This document shows, in pieces, positions 24,014 through 32,674 of a stretch of 64,000 nt of DNA. A model generated the notes under the pieces. That model was not told the origin of the DNA. It searched no databases and saw nothing but the letters and a program-made list of their open reading frames with translations. Source of the stretch: Roseibaca calidilacus (GTDB lineage: Bacteria; Pseudomonadota; Alphaproteobacteria; Rhodobacterales; Rhodobacteraceae); NCBI RefSeq assembly GCF_001517585.1, contig NZ_FBYC01000004.1, positions 1,116,001-1,180,000 on the forward strand. Direction: 5' to 3'. The first letter of the stretch is position 1; every line of letters starts with the position of its first letter. Made by a program: the position numbers and the translations under genes.

Positions 24014-24631
24014 ATGAAACCCGAAGCGATTACCTCCAGCTACAAACGCTGGGCCCCGATTTATGACGCAACTTTTGGCAAGATCACCCATGCCGGGCGC
24101 CATCACGCCACCAAGGTCGCCAACCAGATCGGCGGCGATGTGCTGGAAGTGGGCGTGGGCACAGGGCTGGCCCTGCCGTTCTATGCGCCCGGTGTGACCG
24201 TCACGGGAATAGATTTTTCCGAGGATATGCTGCAACGCGCCCGCGCCAAAGTTGCCGAAGAGAACCTGACCCATGTGCGCGAATTGCGCCAGATGGACGC
24301 ACGCAAACTAGAGTTTCCGGATAACAGCTTCGACACCGTGGTGGCGATGCACCTGATTTCGGTCGTGCCGGACCCCGAACAGGTCATGTTGGAAATGGCG
24401 CGCGTGTGCAAACCCGGCGGGCAAATTCTGGTGGTCAACCATTTCGCCCGCGATGAAGGCTGGCTTGCGTGGTTCGAACGCAAATTCGCGCCCTTTGCCG
24501 ATTATCTGGGCTGGCATTCCAACTTCCCCAAGGACCGCGTTCTTGGGGTGGATGCGCTTAGCCTTGTCGAGGAAAAGCACCTGACCAAGCTGGGCCTGTT
24601 TACCTTCCTGCGCATGGAAAAAGCCGCCTGA
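24014..24631 (+). CDS. pmtA: Phospholipid N-methyltransferase, PmtA-like
   Basis: The 205-residue class I SAM methyltransferase has motif I VLEVGVGTGLALPFY (about residues 43-57), motif II-like GIDFSEDMLQRAR, then ARKLEFPDNSFDTVVAMHLISVVPDPEQ and VCKPGGQILVVNHF. The N-terminal SYKRWAPIYDATFGKIT and the overall length resemble the Rhodobacter sphaeroides-type PmtA, which methylates phosphatidylethanolamine to phosphatidylcholine. A related ubiquinone/menaquinone-type methyltransferase is the main alternative. Confidence 0.78.
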   Translation: MKPEAITSSYKRWAPIYDATFGKITHAGRHHATKVANQIGGDVLEVGVGTGLALPFYAPGVTVTGIDFSEDMLQRARAKVAEENLTHVRELRQMDARKLEFPDNSFDTVVAMHLISVVPDPEQVMLEMARVCKPGGQILVVNHFARDEGWLAWFERKFAPFADYLGWHSNFPKDRVLGVDALSLVEEKHLTKLGLFTFLRMEKAA

Positions 24632-24642
24632 GGTAGAAAAAA

Positions 24643-24665
24643 CCGGGCCAGAGCGGCCCGGTTTT
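24643..24665. terminator. Bidirectional terminator between pmtA-like gene and Na+/alanine symporter
   Basis: CCGGGCC, loop AGAGC, GGCCCGG, flanked by an A-run on the left and TTTT on the right, so it can end transcription from both convergent genes. Confidence 0.88.
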
Positions 24666-24671
24666 CTGGTG

Positions 24672-26198
24672 TTACTTATAGGCTTTAATCTCGCCCGATT
24701 TCAGCCGGTCCATGTAGCTTTTCAGCTCTCGCTTGACGATCGGCATCAGCAGATACAGCCCGATCACGTTGACCACGCCCATGGCGAACAGCGCCGCATC
24801 CGAGAAGTTCAGCACCGACCCAAGGCTGGAAACGGCCCCAACAAAGACGAAGAAGCAGAAAATGACCTTGAAGATCATTTCCTTGCTCTTGCCTTCGCCA
24901 AACAGGTAGGTCCAGCCCTTCATGCCATAGTAAGACCATGTAATCATCGTCGAAAACGCAAACAGGAACACCGCGACGGACAAGGCGTAAGGCGCCCAAG
25001 AAAACGCCGCCCCAAAGGCCGCAGAGGTCAGCGGCACGCCCGCTTCGACATTGCCCACGGTGGCAATGCCGCCCGCGTCATTCAGAATGTAGCGCCCGGT
25101 TTCAGCGTCGATCATCAACTGTTGCGTGATGACAATGACCAGCGCGGTCATGGTGCAGACGATCACGGTGTCGATGAACGGCTCCAGCAGCGACACGAAG
25201 CCCTCGGTAATCGGTTCCTTGGTCCGCACGGCCGAATGGGCAATCGCCGAAGACCCGATCCCGGCCTCGTTCGAAAATGCTGCGCGGCGGAAGCCTTGAA
25301 TGATCGCGCCAATGATCCCGCCGACAATGCCGGTATCGGTAAACGCACCTCGGAAGATTTCGCCAAAGGCCCAGAGGATCATATCTGCATTGGCAAACAA
25401 GATCAGCAGCCCGACCAGCACGTAGCCCACGCCCATGAAGGGCACGACCTTTTCCGTGACCCGCGCGATGGATTTGATGCCGCCGATAATCACGACGAAC
25501 ACGATGCCCGCCAGCACCAGCCCCGTCACCCAGGCGGGCACGCCCAGCACGCTTTGCACCTGGCTTGCGGCTTGGTTGGCCTGAAACATGTTGCCGCCCC
25601 CCAATGCGCCCAACACGCAGAAGATGGAAAACAACACCGCCATGAACTTGCCCAAGGGCAAGCCGCGCTCGCGGAACCCTTTTTCAAGGTAATACATCGG
25701 GCCACCCGACACGGTGCCATCAGGGTATTCGTTGCGGTATTTCACGCCCAAGGTGCATTCGGTGAACTTGGTCGCCATCCCCAGAATGCCCGCAAGGATC
25801 ATCCAGAACGTGGCCCCGGCCCCGCCAATGCTGACGGCCACGGCCACACCGGCAATGTTGCCAAGCCCAACGGTGCCCGAAAGCGCGGTGGCCAGCGCTT
25901 GGAAATGGCTGACCTCGCCCGCGTCTTTCGGGTCGGAATACTTGCCGCGCACAAGCGCCAAGGCATGGCCAAAGGCCCGAAACTGGATAAAGCCGAAATA
26001 GAGCGAGAAGACCACCGCACCGATCACCAGCCAGCCCACGATCCATGGAACATTTGTGCCCGGCAGGTTTGCGAAGATCAGGGCCACGAACCACCCGGTA
26101 GAGGCAGAGAAGACACCGTCAATCGTCTCTCCGATATTGGCCTGTGCGCGGCCTGCGGCCAGAAGTGCCAACAAAGTGGCAAAAGTTAACTTTTTCAT
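24672..26198 (-). CDS. Sodium:alanine (glycine) symporter, AGCS family
   Basis: The 508-residue transporter of the alanine/glycine:cation symporter family has ten or more hydrophobic segments. Family patterns seen are GTVGLGNIAGVAVAVSIGGAGATFWM, GGPMYYLEKGFRERG, the conserved GFRRAAFSNEAGIGSSAIAHSA, and EPITEGFVSLLEPFIDT. The hydrophobic N-terminus MKKLTFATLLALLAAGRAQA may be a cleavable signal, unusual for AGCS but seen in some members. The ATG follows GGAGGCAAGC. It lies 17 bp downstream of a universal stress protein gene, so they probably form one operon. Confidence 0.9.
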   Translation of the reverse strand: MKKLTFATLLALLAAGRAQANIGETIDGVFSASTGWFVALIFANLPGTNVPWIVGWLVIGAVVFSLYFGFIQFRAFGHALALVRGKYSDPKDAGEVSHFQALATALSGTVGLGNIAGVAVAVSIGGAGATFWMILAGILGMATKFTECTLGVKYRNEYPDGTVSGGPMYYLEKGFRERGLPLGKFMAVLFSIFCVLGALGGGNMFQANQAASQVQSVLGVPAWVTGLVLAGIVFVVIIGGIKSIARVTEKVVPFMGVGYVLVGLLILFANADMILWAFGEIFRGAFTDTGIVGGIIGAIIQGFRRAAFSNEAGIGSSAIAHSAVRTKEPITEGFVSLLEPFIDTVIVCTMTALVIVITQQLMIDAETGRYILNDAGGIATVGNVEAGVPLTSAAFGAAFSWAPYALSVAVFLFAFSTMITWSYYGMKGWTYLFGEGKSKEMIFKVIFCFFVFVGAVSSLGSVLNFSDAALFAMGVVNVIGLYLLMPIVKRELKSYMDRLKSGEIKAYK

Positions 26199-26215
26199 GT
26201 GCTTGCCTCCGGGCA

Positions 26216-26650
26216 TTATGGGACGATGGTGCAAGGCACCGGCGCAGCCTGAGCCAGCGTGCCAGCCACAGAGCCGAACAACCGCGCGGTCAGCCCCGAC
26301 TGGCCCATCCGCCCGACCACGATCTGCGTGGCGTTGAACTCCTTGGCAATCTCGCACAGGGTTTCGGTTACATGGCCGTAGCGCACCACGCTCTGCGCGT
26401 CCAAACCTTGATCCGCCAGGATTTTCTGCATCGGCCCCAGCACGATCGTTTCCGCGCGCGCCACTTCCTGCTTGCGCCGGGCATGGCGTTCTTCCAGTTC
26501 TTCTTTTGTCAAAAAGGAATAGGGCGACCATTCCAGCACATGCGCCAGCACCACTTTGGCGCCAGAAGCTTTGGCCCGTTCCGCAGTATAGCGCAGCGCC
26601 CGGTGGCTGGCGCTGCTGCCATCCACCGCGACAAGATATATTTCTGTCAT
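26216..26650 (-). CDS. Universal stress protein (UspA family)
   Basis: The 144-residue UspA-fold protein begins IYLVAVDGSSASHRALRYTAERA. Near the C-terminus the ATP-binding pattern IVVGRMGQSGLTARLFGSVAGTLAQAAPVPCTIV shows the G-2x-G-9x-G(S/T) motif, so it is probably an ATP-binding type. It is the first gene of an operon with the symporter, and Usp partners are often regulators of the linked transporter. The start follows GGAG. Confidence 0.92.
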   Translation of the reverse strand: MTEIYLVAVDGSSASHRALRYTAERAKASGAKVVLAHVLEWSPYSFLTKEELEERHARRKQEVARAETIVLGPMQKILADQGLDAQSVVRYGHVTETLCEIAKEFNATQIVVGRMGQSGLTARLFGSVAGTLAQAAPVPCTIVP

Positions 26651-26929
26651 AACACTCTCCTGTTGTCTGACCCAATCCGTCAGTGACGGCGGAATAACAA
26701 ATATGTGACACACAATTTTCCGAAAATTCCCCGCATGACCGGCACCCCTGCGGAAAAAACCGACACGGAATGCCCAAAAGCGACGAATCTTGCGCGCACC
26801 CCGTGTATACGTCCCCGGCCTTAGCCGCGCCCGATTGCCGCAGCCCGCGGCGTGATGGGTGCGGCCAAGGGCTTGCCCCAAAGGCGGCGCTTGACTACAC
26901 ATTCCCGGCAACAACAAGAGCCAACCGCC

Positions 26930-28717
26930 ATGACCGACACGACTGCCGAGCGCGATGCGCGGGCCAAATCGAAGAACCTATCGGCCCTACGCGGTCTTTG
27001 GCCCTTCATCAGACCGTATCGCAAACTGCTGATCGTGGCGATTGTGGCGCTGGTTTCGACCGCCGCGATCACGCTGGCGCTGCCCTTGGCCGTGCGCCGC
27101 GTGGTTGACGGGTTCGAAGCGCGCGAAATGGCCATGCTGAACCAGTATTTCGGCGCGGCCTTGGGGCTGGCGGGGCTGTTAGCACTTGGCACGGGGTTGC
27201 GGTATTATTTCGTGACCCGCTTGGGTGAACGCATTGTGGCCGATATCCGCAAGGCGCTCTTTGCCCGCGTGATCGACCGCTCGCCCGCCTTTTACGAACG
27301 CATCATGACGGGCGAGGTGCTGTCGCGCCTGACCACCGACACCACGCTGATCCAGTCGGTCATCGGCTCTTCCGTGTCCATCGCGCTGCGCAATGCGCTG
27401 ATGCTGATCGGCGGGCTGGCGCTGCTGGCCCTGACCAGTGCCAAGCTGACCGGCTTCGTGCTGCTGATGGTGCCGGTCATCATCGTGCCGATCGTGGTCA
27501 TGGGGCGCAAGCTGCGCAAGCTGTCGCGCGAGAACCAAGATTGGATCGCCGCCAGTTCCGGCAATGCATCCGAAGCACTTAGCGCCGTGCAAACCGTGCA
27601 GGCCAACACCGCAGAGGCCGCCAGCCGCGCCGAATTCGACCGCGTGACAGAGATCAGCTTTGACGTGGCGCGCAAGCGCATCTTCACCCGCGCAGCGCTG
27701 ACGGTCGTGGTCATTTTCCTTGTCTTTGCGGGCATTCTGGGCACGCTTTGGGTGGGCGCGCGCGATGTGTCGGCAGGCATCATGACGCCGGGCGAATTGG
27801 CGCAATTCGTCATCTACGCCGTGATCGTCGCGGGGTCCGTGGGCGCTTTGTCCGAAATCTGGTCCGAATTGCAGCGCGCGGCGGGCGCGACCGAACGGCT
27901 GGTGGAACTTCTGACCGCCATCGACACGGTGCTGGACCCTGACGCCCCAAAGGCCCTGCCCCGCCCCGCGCGGGGGGCCGTGCGGCTTCAGGACGTGACC
28001 TTCAACTACCCCACACGGCCCGACATGCGCGCGCTGAACGGTGTCACGCTTGATGTGCAACCGGGCGAAACCGTGGCGCTTGTCGGCCCGTCGGGCGCGG
28101 GCAAGACGACCATCCTGCAACTGCTGATGCGGTTTTATGACCCGGCAGCAGGCAAGGTCATGATCGACGGGATGGACCTGCGCGACATGGCGCGCACCGA
28201 TTTCCGGCAAGTCATGGCGCTGGTGCCGCAAGACCCGATGATCTTTGCCACCTCTGCCTTGGAAAACATCCGTTTCGGGCGGCCCGGTGCCACCGATGCA
28301 GAGGTGAAGGACGCAGCAACCGCCGCTGCCGCCGATGAGTTCATCGAAAAGCTGCCCAAGGGCTACATGACCGAATTGGGCGAGCGCGGGGTGATGCTGT
28401 CGGGCGGGCAACGCCAACGCATCGCCATCGCCCGCGCTATCCTGCGCGACGCGCCTATTTTGCTTTTGGACGAGGCAACCTCGGCGCTGGATGCCGAGTC
28501 AGAGGCTTTGGTGCAAAAGGCGGTCGACAAGCTGTCGCAAGGCCGCACGACGCTGGTGATCGCTCACCGGCTGGCAACCGTGAAGCAAGCCGACCGGATC
28601 GTGGTATTCGAGGAAGGCCGCATCGTCGCGCAGGGGCGGCATGACGAATTGGTGGCCGAGGGCGGGCTATACGCGCGACTGGCGCGGTTGCAGTTCACGG
28701 CGGATCGGGCGGCGTGA
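26930..28717 (+). CDS. ABC exporter, fused permease-ATPase (MsbA/multidrug type)
   Basis: In this 595-residue half-transporter, residues about 20-320 form six membrane helices. The ATPase domain has Walker A GPSGAGKTT, the Q-loop, the signature LSGGQRQRIAIARAI, Walker B ILLLDEATSALD and the H-loop VIAHRLATVKQADRIVVFEEG. It would work as a homodimer exporting lipids or drugs; the substrate is unknown. The C-terminus is intact, and its stop lies 3 bp before the AT-rich toxin-antitoxin insert. Confidence 0.92.
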   Translation: MTDTTAERDARAKSKNLSALRGLWPFIRPYRKLLIVAIVALVSTAAITLALPLAVRRVVDGFEAREMAMLNQYFGAALGLAGLLALGTGLRYYFVTRLGERIVADIRKALFARVIDRSPAFYERIMTGEVLSRLTTDTTLIQSVIGSSVSIALRNALMLIGGLALLALTSAKLTGFVLLMVPVIIVPIVVMGRKLRKLSRENQDWIAASSGNASEALSAVQTVQANTAEAASRAEFDRVTEISFDVARKRIFTRAALTVVVIFLVFAGILGTLWVGARDVSAGIMTPGELAQFVIYAVIVAGSVGALSEIWSELQRAAGATERLVELLTAIDTVLDPDAPKALPRPARGAVRLQDVTFNYPTRPDMRALNGVTLDVQPGETVALVGPSGAGKTTILQLLMRFYDPAAGKVMIDGMDLRDMARTDFRQVMALVPQDPMIFATSALENIRFGRPGATDAEVKDAATAAAADEFIEKLPKGYMTELGERGVMLSGGQRQRIAIARAILRDAPILLLDEATSALDAESEALVQKAVDKLSQGRTTLVIAHRLATVKQADRIVVFEEGRIVAQGRHDELVAEGGLYARLARLQFTADRAA

Positions 28718-28719
28718 TG

Positions 28720-28733
28720 GATCACGAGAATTC
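28720..28733 (+). repeat. Left imperfect direct repeat flanking the TA insert
   Basis: GATCACGAGAATTC; its partner GATCTCGTGAATTC at 29911-29924 matches at 12 of 14 positions in the same orientation. The repeat begins just after the ABC exporter stop and marks the left edge of an AT-rich segment. It may be a target-site or attachment remnant, but it is short and imperfect. Confidence 0.45.
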
Positions 28734-28792
28734 GGTCACGAGTTAGTACTTGTGACTTGCCAAATCGGCTCGCCAAAGACTACACCCAAACT

Positions 28793-29476
28793 ATGATTGA
28801 CACTGATCTCGTAGGTATTGGGCTTTATACTGCCTCTGAAGCACAGCGCTTGCTTGGTGTTCCAACCACCAAAATCAAGCGTTGGCTTCATGGCTACGAG
28901 CGGAATGGTATATGCTATGAGGCACTCTGGACGCCTCAAGTGGACTTGCAGGATAATCGTGTATATTTAAGCTTCTACGACTTGATGGAAGTTCGCGCTG
29001 CCAATCAGTTCATACTTGCCGGAGTATCCCCACAAACAGTGAGGAGAGCGATTGTTCTTGCAAGAGATCTGGTCGACAATGAGCGACCGTTGTCAACAAC
29101 CAGATTCAGGACTGATGGTCGAACAATTTTCTTAGAGATTGCGCAAGGCGAAGAAGACAAAAAACTTCTCGACTTGTTCAAAAGACAGTACGCGTTTTCA
29201 AAGATCATGGAACGCAGTCTTAAAGATGTAGAATTTGAAGGCATTTCGCCCAAGCGATGGTGGGTCCAATCCCAGAATGCTGGTATCGTTATTGATCCAA
29301 GCGTTTCTTTTGGGCAGCCAATCGAACACGAGACAGGAATTCCAACTTCTGTTCTCGCGAATGCGGTCACTGCCGAAGGAAGCATTTCAAAAGCGGCAAA
29401 AGCTTGGATGGTTGATAAAAAGCATATTCAAAGGGCAGTCAATTTTGAAAATTCATTCCATGGTATGGCGGCTTGA
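28793..29476 (+). CDS. Putative antitoxin, VapB45-like (HTH + DUF433-like)
   Basis: The 227-residue protein has an N-terminal helix-turn-helix of MerR-like style (GLYTASEAQRLLGVPTTKIKRWLHGYER), a central YLSFYDLMEVRAANQFILAGVSPQTVRRAI, and a C-terminal helical segment GIPTSVLANAVTAEGSISKAAKAWMV of DUF433 type, which usually binds the toxin. Size, order and partner resemble M. tuberculosis VapB45 (Rv2018). The ATG was chosen over a TTG 12 codons upstream; neither has a strong ribosome site. The gene is AT-rich relative to both flanks, pointing to recent transfer. It overlaps the toxin start by 4 bp. Confidence 0.72.
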   Translation: MIDTDLVGIGLYTASEAQRLLGVPTTKIKRWLHGYERNGICYEALWTPQVDLQDNRVYLSFYDLMEVRAANQFILAGVSPQTVRRAIVLARDLVDNERPLSTTRFRTDGRTIFLEIAQGEEDKKLLDLFKRQYAFSKIMERSLKDVEFEGISPKRWWVQSQNAGIVIDPSVSFGQPIEHETGIPTSVLANAVTAEGSISKAAKAWMVDKKHIQRAVNFENSFHGMAA

Positions 29477-29880
29477 AAGTCTACTTTGATAATTGCACAT
29501 CCCCAGTTATGGCGAGCACTTTGGGTGGCTATTTGTTGCGAACTCCCCATGAGGTTTACCATGCGCGCGATCTCGGTTTACACAAGAAACCAGACGTTGA
29601 GTGGATCGAACATCTTTCTGCAACGGGTGAAGACTGGCTAATCATTTCTGGTGATGGTCGCATAAGAAAAAACCCTGCCGAACGGACAGCATACCGCCGT
29701 GCAAAATTGAAAGGAGTATTGCTAGCTCCTGCCTATCAAAAGACCCCAATGGGGAAATGTTGCGGAAATATCGTAGCAAGATGGGACGATGTACTTGATT
29801 TCACTTCGAAGATAGCCGCTCCATACTTGGTCGAACTTTCAATCAATCAGTCATCAAAGATCAAGATTCTTCCGCTTTGA
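29473..29880 (+). CDS. Putative PIN-like toxin, VapC45-like
   Basis: The 135-residue protein begins KVYFDNCTSPVMASTL, with the acidic Asp near residue 6 expected of a PIN-fold nuclease. It continues HARDLGLHKKPDVEWIEHLS and WLIISGDGRIRKNPAER (second acidic site), then LLAPAYQKTPMG. This is the PIN-like (VapC45/DUF5615-related) pattern; such proteins are ribonuclease toxins or their relatives. The start is TTG inside the TTGA overlap with the antitoxin stop. It is AT-rich like its partner. Toxicity is inferred from the family only. Confidence 0.7.
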   Translation: MKVYFDNCTSPVMASTLGGYLLRTPHEVYHARDLGLHKKPDVEWIEHLSATGEDWLIISGDGRIRKNPAERTAYRRAKLKGVLLAPAYQKTPMGKCCGNIVARWDDVLDFTSKIAAPYLVELSINQSSKIKILPL

Positions 29881-29910
29881 ACTAGAGATTATAAAATCAA
29901 GCTTAACAAC

Positions 29911-29924
29911 GATCTCGTGAATTC
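29911..29924 (+). repeat. Right imperfect direct repeat flanking the TA insert
   Basis: GATCTCGTGAATTC, a 12/14 match to 28720-28733 in direct orientation, 11 bp from the stop of the DUF3422 gene. GC content returns to the window norm immediately beyond it. Confidence 0.45.
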
Positions 29925-29934
29925 TATTCCAAGC

Positions 29935-31239
29935 TCACTCAAACTTCGCCCTGATCCGCCGCACCATCCCCCAGACCCCCAGCACCACCACGGGCGCCAG
30001 CACCGCCATGGCGACGGGTTTCGACACGCCCGCAGGTTCCGCCAAGGGCATGACCAGATAGGCCACCAAATTCACCGCATAATAGCTGATGGCGACCACC
30101 GACAGCCCCTCGACCGTGTGTTGCAGGCGCAGTTGCAGGTCGGCGCGTTTGTCCATGCTGGCCAGCAATTCCTGATTCTGGGCAGAGCGTTCCACATCCA
30201 CCCGCGTCGATAGCAACTGCCCCGCCCGCATGGCGCGTTCGGCCATTTTCGCCAAGCGCCCTTCGGCGGATTTCACCGTGCGCATGGCCGGGTCGAAGCG
30301 GCGCATCATGAATTCATGCAGGGTCTGGCGGCCATTGAACCGCGCCTCGCGCAGCACGTCGATGCGTTGATGCACCAACGCCTCATAGGCGCCCGTCGCG
30401 CCAAACCGGAACGACGATTCGACGACCATATTCTCCAACTCGGACGAAATGCGCAGAAGCGCTTCCAGCGTCTCCTCGGACCGAGACGCGCCGTCATTCA
30501 TGGCCCGCGTCAGCCGTGTCAGCTCATCATCCAGCGCGCCCATCTGCGGCGACATGGCGCGCGCGCGCAGCAGCCCCAGCATGGAGATGGTCTTGTAGGT
30601 CTCAATCTCGCACATGCGCTGGACAATGCGGCCCACGCGCCGCCCGCCGGTGCCGGGTTTGACGAACATCGCCATGCGGATATGGCCCGCCGCATCTATT
30701 CGGAAGTCGCTGGCGATCACTGCCACCCCGTCCAGCACGCTCGATGCCGCAAGGCTTTCGGGCACGAACCACTCCAGCATCTTTTCGATCATGCTGGCGG
30801 TGTCATCCGGCATCACCTCTATGCGCATGATGATAGAAGTCAGCCGATTGCCCGGCGCAGCCCCCAGCCAGTCGGCCGGGTAGACATCGAAACTGGAGGG
30901 GTCAAAGGGCCGGTCGGTCAGGCCCTGCTCAAACGTGGTATAGGTCACGAACTCTGTATGGCTTTCCCACTTCATGTGGTAGCGGCCCATATCGGTCGAG
31001 AAATGCGTGGCATCGGGGGCCGGGTGCGCCGCGCCGTGCCGGTCCAGAAGCGCCAACAAATGCGCGCGGTCATCGCTGCGCGAGCGTTTGGCGGCAAAGC
31101 GCGGCGGCTTGATGGCCAAAAAGGTCGCCGTCGCCGGTGCCGTGATCTTGGCCGCCGGGCGTGCGTGCAACTCGTTGACCATGGCGTAGCGGTCGGGATG
31201 GTCCTGAATGGGCGGCATGGGGCTGACCTTGGTTGGCAT
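29935..31239 (-). CDS. DUF3422 family membrane-associated protein
   Basis: The 434-residue protein fits DUF3422, a proteobacterial family of unknown function. Residues 1-110 are soluble, with the conserved ELHARP motif near 25 and KWESHTEFVTYT near 95. A long helical middle (about 215-375) has coiled-coil character (LDDELTRLTRAMNDGASRSEETLEALLRISSELE). The C-terminus has two membrane segments (about 385-425) ending in a basic RRIRAKFE. An alternative ATG lies seven codons inside. No pathway can be inferred from its neighbours. Confidence 0.88.
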   Translation of the reverse strand: MPTKVSPMPPIQDHPDRYAMVNELHARPAAKITAPATATFLAIKPPRFAAKRSRSDDRAHLLALLDRHGAAHPAPDATHFSTDMGRYHMKWESHTEFVTYTTFEQGLTDRPFDPSSFDVYPADWLGAAPGNRLTSIIMRIEVMPDDTASMIEKMLEWFVPESLAASSVLDGVAVIASDFRIDAAGHIRMAMFVKPGTGGRRVGRIVQRMCEIETYKTISMLGLLRARAMSPQMGALDDELTRLTRAMNDGASRSEETLEALLRISSELENMVVESSFRFGATGAYEALVHQRIDVLREARFNGRQTLHEFMMRRFDPAMRTVKSAEGRLAKMAERAMRAGQLLSTRVDVERSAQNQELLASMDKRADLQLRLQHTVEGLSVVAISYYAVNLVAYLVMPLAEPAGVSKPVAMAVLAPVVVLGVWGMVRRIRAKFE

Positions 31240-31449
31240 GTCGGACTGCCCTTAAAGCATATTCTGCGCCGCCGCAAAGAAAAGCCTGCGCGCGGTGTCC
31301 CGGCGCATACTTGCAAGCGGGCAACACCGGTCAAGCCCAAGATCGACGGGCGTTCAGCTTTCTTTAGCCATTTTTCCAGCTATCCTCTTTGGCCCCTAAG
31401 ATTGCGCCAAGAAAACTCGTTTATTTAAGTATACAAAAAGGGGTTCGAC

Positions 31450-32283
31450 ATGACAGCCGAAGGTTTTCAACCGGCGCGATTGCCGGCGAATGAAACCAAC
31501 AGGCTACAAAGTGTAAAACGCTCTGGCCTGATCGGCACGGACAACAAAGCGCGCTTTGACCTGTATACCAAATTATTTCGGCATATTGGTCAGGTGCCGG
31601 TATCCTATACCGGCCTGATCGACGAGGCGCGCCAGTATTTCTTGTCAGAGAACTTCCAAGGCTGCCTGACCGGTGCAACCGAAGTCCCCCGGCAGGAAAC
31701 GATTTGCCAACACGCGTTGGCGACGACCAAACCCTTCATCGTTAACGATATGCGGGTGCACCCCACGTTCAAGGATCATCCGCTTGTGCATGATACGCCG
31801 CCTTGGGTCTTTTGGGCGGGTTTCCCCTTGGTCACGCCAGAGGGATATGTTCTTGGCACGGTCTGCTTGGTCGATTTCACACCGCGCACGCTGGACGCGG
31901 CACAGGTAGAGCTTTTGACCGGGGTTGCCGCCGATATGACCCTAACCATTCAGCTTCAGACCGATCATCAAGAAACCAGGGCCAAGAACTGCGAGCACCT
32001 AATGGCATCCTTGCAGGATCAAGGCGTGACCACGCTTGCGACCGCGCGGGCCTTTCTAAACCTATGTATGGGACTGCCGGTTCGCCACGATAGCCGCGAG
32101 GCGCTTTTGTCCTTGGGTCTGGCCATGTTGCAAGACGGCGCTCTGTGCCTAAGCGACAAGGGCAATTCTGTGAAAACCGGCCAAGGTTTGGGGCCATCAC
32201 AATACAAGCAACGCGCGGCACCCATCCATAACGAAGCCTTGCTGTCGTCAATGCTTGATATGATGACAATCGAAGAAGACTGA
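31450..32283 (+). CDS. GAF-domain protein without recognisable output domain
   Basis: In this 277-residue soluble protein, residues about 30-180 form a GAF domain: FDLYTKLFRHIGQVPVSYTGLID, ETICQHALATTKPFIVNDMRVHPTF, FWAGFPLVTPEGYVLGTVCLVD. The remaining 95 residues (about 180-277) are helical and lack a kinase, cyclase, EAL or DNA-binding motif. GAF domains bind cyclic nucleotides, haem, bilins or other small ligands; the ligand is unknown. It is followed after 1 bp by a 103-residue gene. GC content is lower than in neighbouring genes, so transfer is possible. Confidence 0.8.
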   Translation: MTAEGFQPARLPANETNRLQSVKRSGLIGTDNKARFDLYTKLFRHIGQVPVSYTGLIDEARQYFLSENFQGCLTGATEVPRQETICQHALATTKPFIVNDMRVHPTFKDHPLVHDTPPWVFWAGFPLVTPEGYVLGTVCLVDFTPRTLDAAQVELLTGVAADMTLTIQLQTDHQETRAKNCEHLMASLQDQGVTTLATARAFLNLCMGLPVRHDSREALLSLGLAMLQDGALCLSDKGNSVKTGQGLGPSQYKQRAAPIHNEALLSSMLDMMTIEED

Positions 32284-32284
32284 C

Positions 32285-32596
32285 ATGTATTCGAAGGTCT
32301 ATACACTGAAATTCCCGTCTCTCGAAGCTGCAAAGATCGGGGTCGGCCATCTGTCACAAGAACTCGGCGGAAGTATTGCAGACTCGAATATCGTCAGTCT
32401 CAGTATTCTTTTGCACAAGGATGGAAACGTAACGCTTTTGGCACGCTTTGACACCTTGCAGGACATGCAGGAATTCGAACGCCTGCAAAAGACGATTCTA
32501 CAAACGCTCGAATCTGTTTTCAACCTACGAGAAATCGTGCAGCGCAGCGCCGTGGCTGTCTTCGTCTTTGATCGCGAAGCGACATCGATCACATAA
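32285..32596 (+). CDS. Small protein of unknown function, partner of the GAF protein
   Basis: I do not recognise this 103-residue protein. Predicted pattern by eye is beta-alpha-beta (SKVYTLKFPSLEAAKIGVGHLSQEL, VSLSILLHKDGNVTLLARFDTLQDMQEFERL), a helix, and a final strand (VAVFVFDREA), suggestive of a small ferredoxin-like fold. There are no cysteines, no membrane segment and no signal. It starts 1 bp after the GAF gene stop with no separate promoter, so the two are surely cotranscribed and share the terminator that follows. Confidence 0.65.
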   Translation: MYSKVYTLKFPSLEAAKIGVGHLSQELGGSIADSNIVSLSILLHKDGNVTLLARFDTLQDMQEFERLQKTILQTLESVFNLREIVQRSAVAVFVFDREATSIT

Positions 32597-32624
32597 CCAT
32601 TCGGCTAGCATAATAAGCAAACGT

Positions 32625-32655
32625 AAAAGCCCCGGCACAAGGCCGGGGCTTTTTC
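32625..32655. terminator. Terminator after the GAF/small-protein operon
   Basis: AAAGCCCCGGC, loop ACAAG, GCCGGGGCTTT, then more T. The A-run on the left side lets it also serve pntB from the opposite strand. Confidence 0.9.
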
Positions 32656-32674
32656 TGTTCGCTTGACAATACGA

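Noticed and set aside
24669-26189. 506-codon open frame opposite the Na+/alanine symporter
   Set aside because: It mirrors the symporter codons, is extremely rich in H, Q, R and D, and starts in the terminator. It is a GC-rich antisense artefact.
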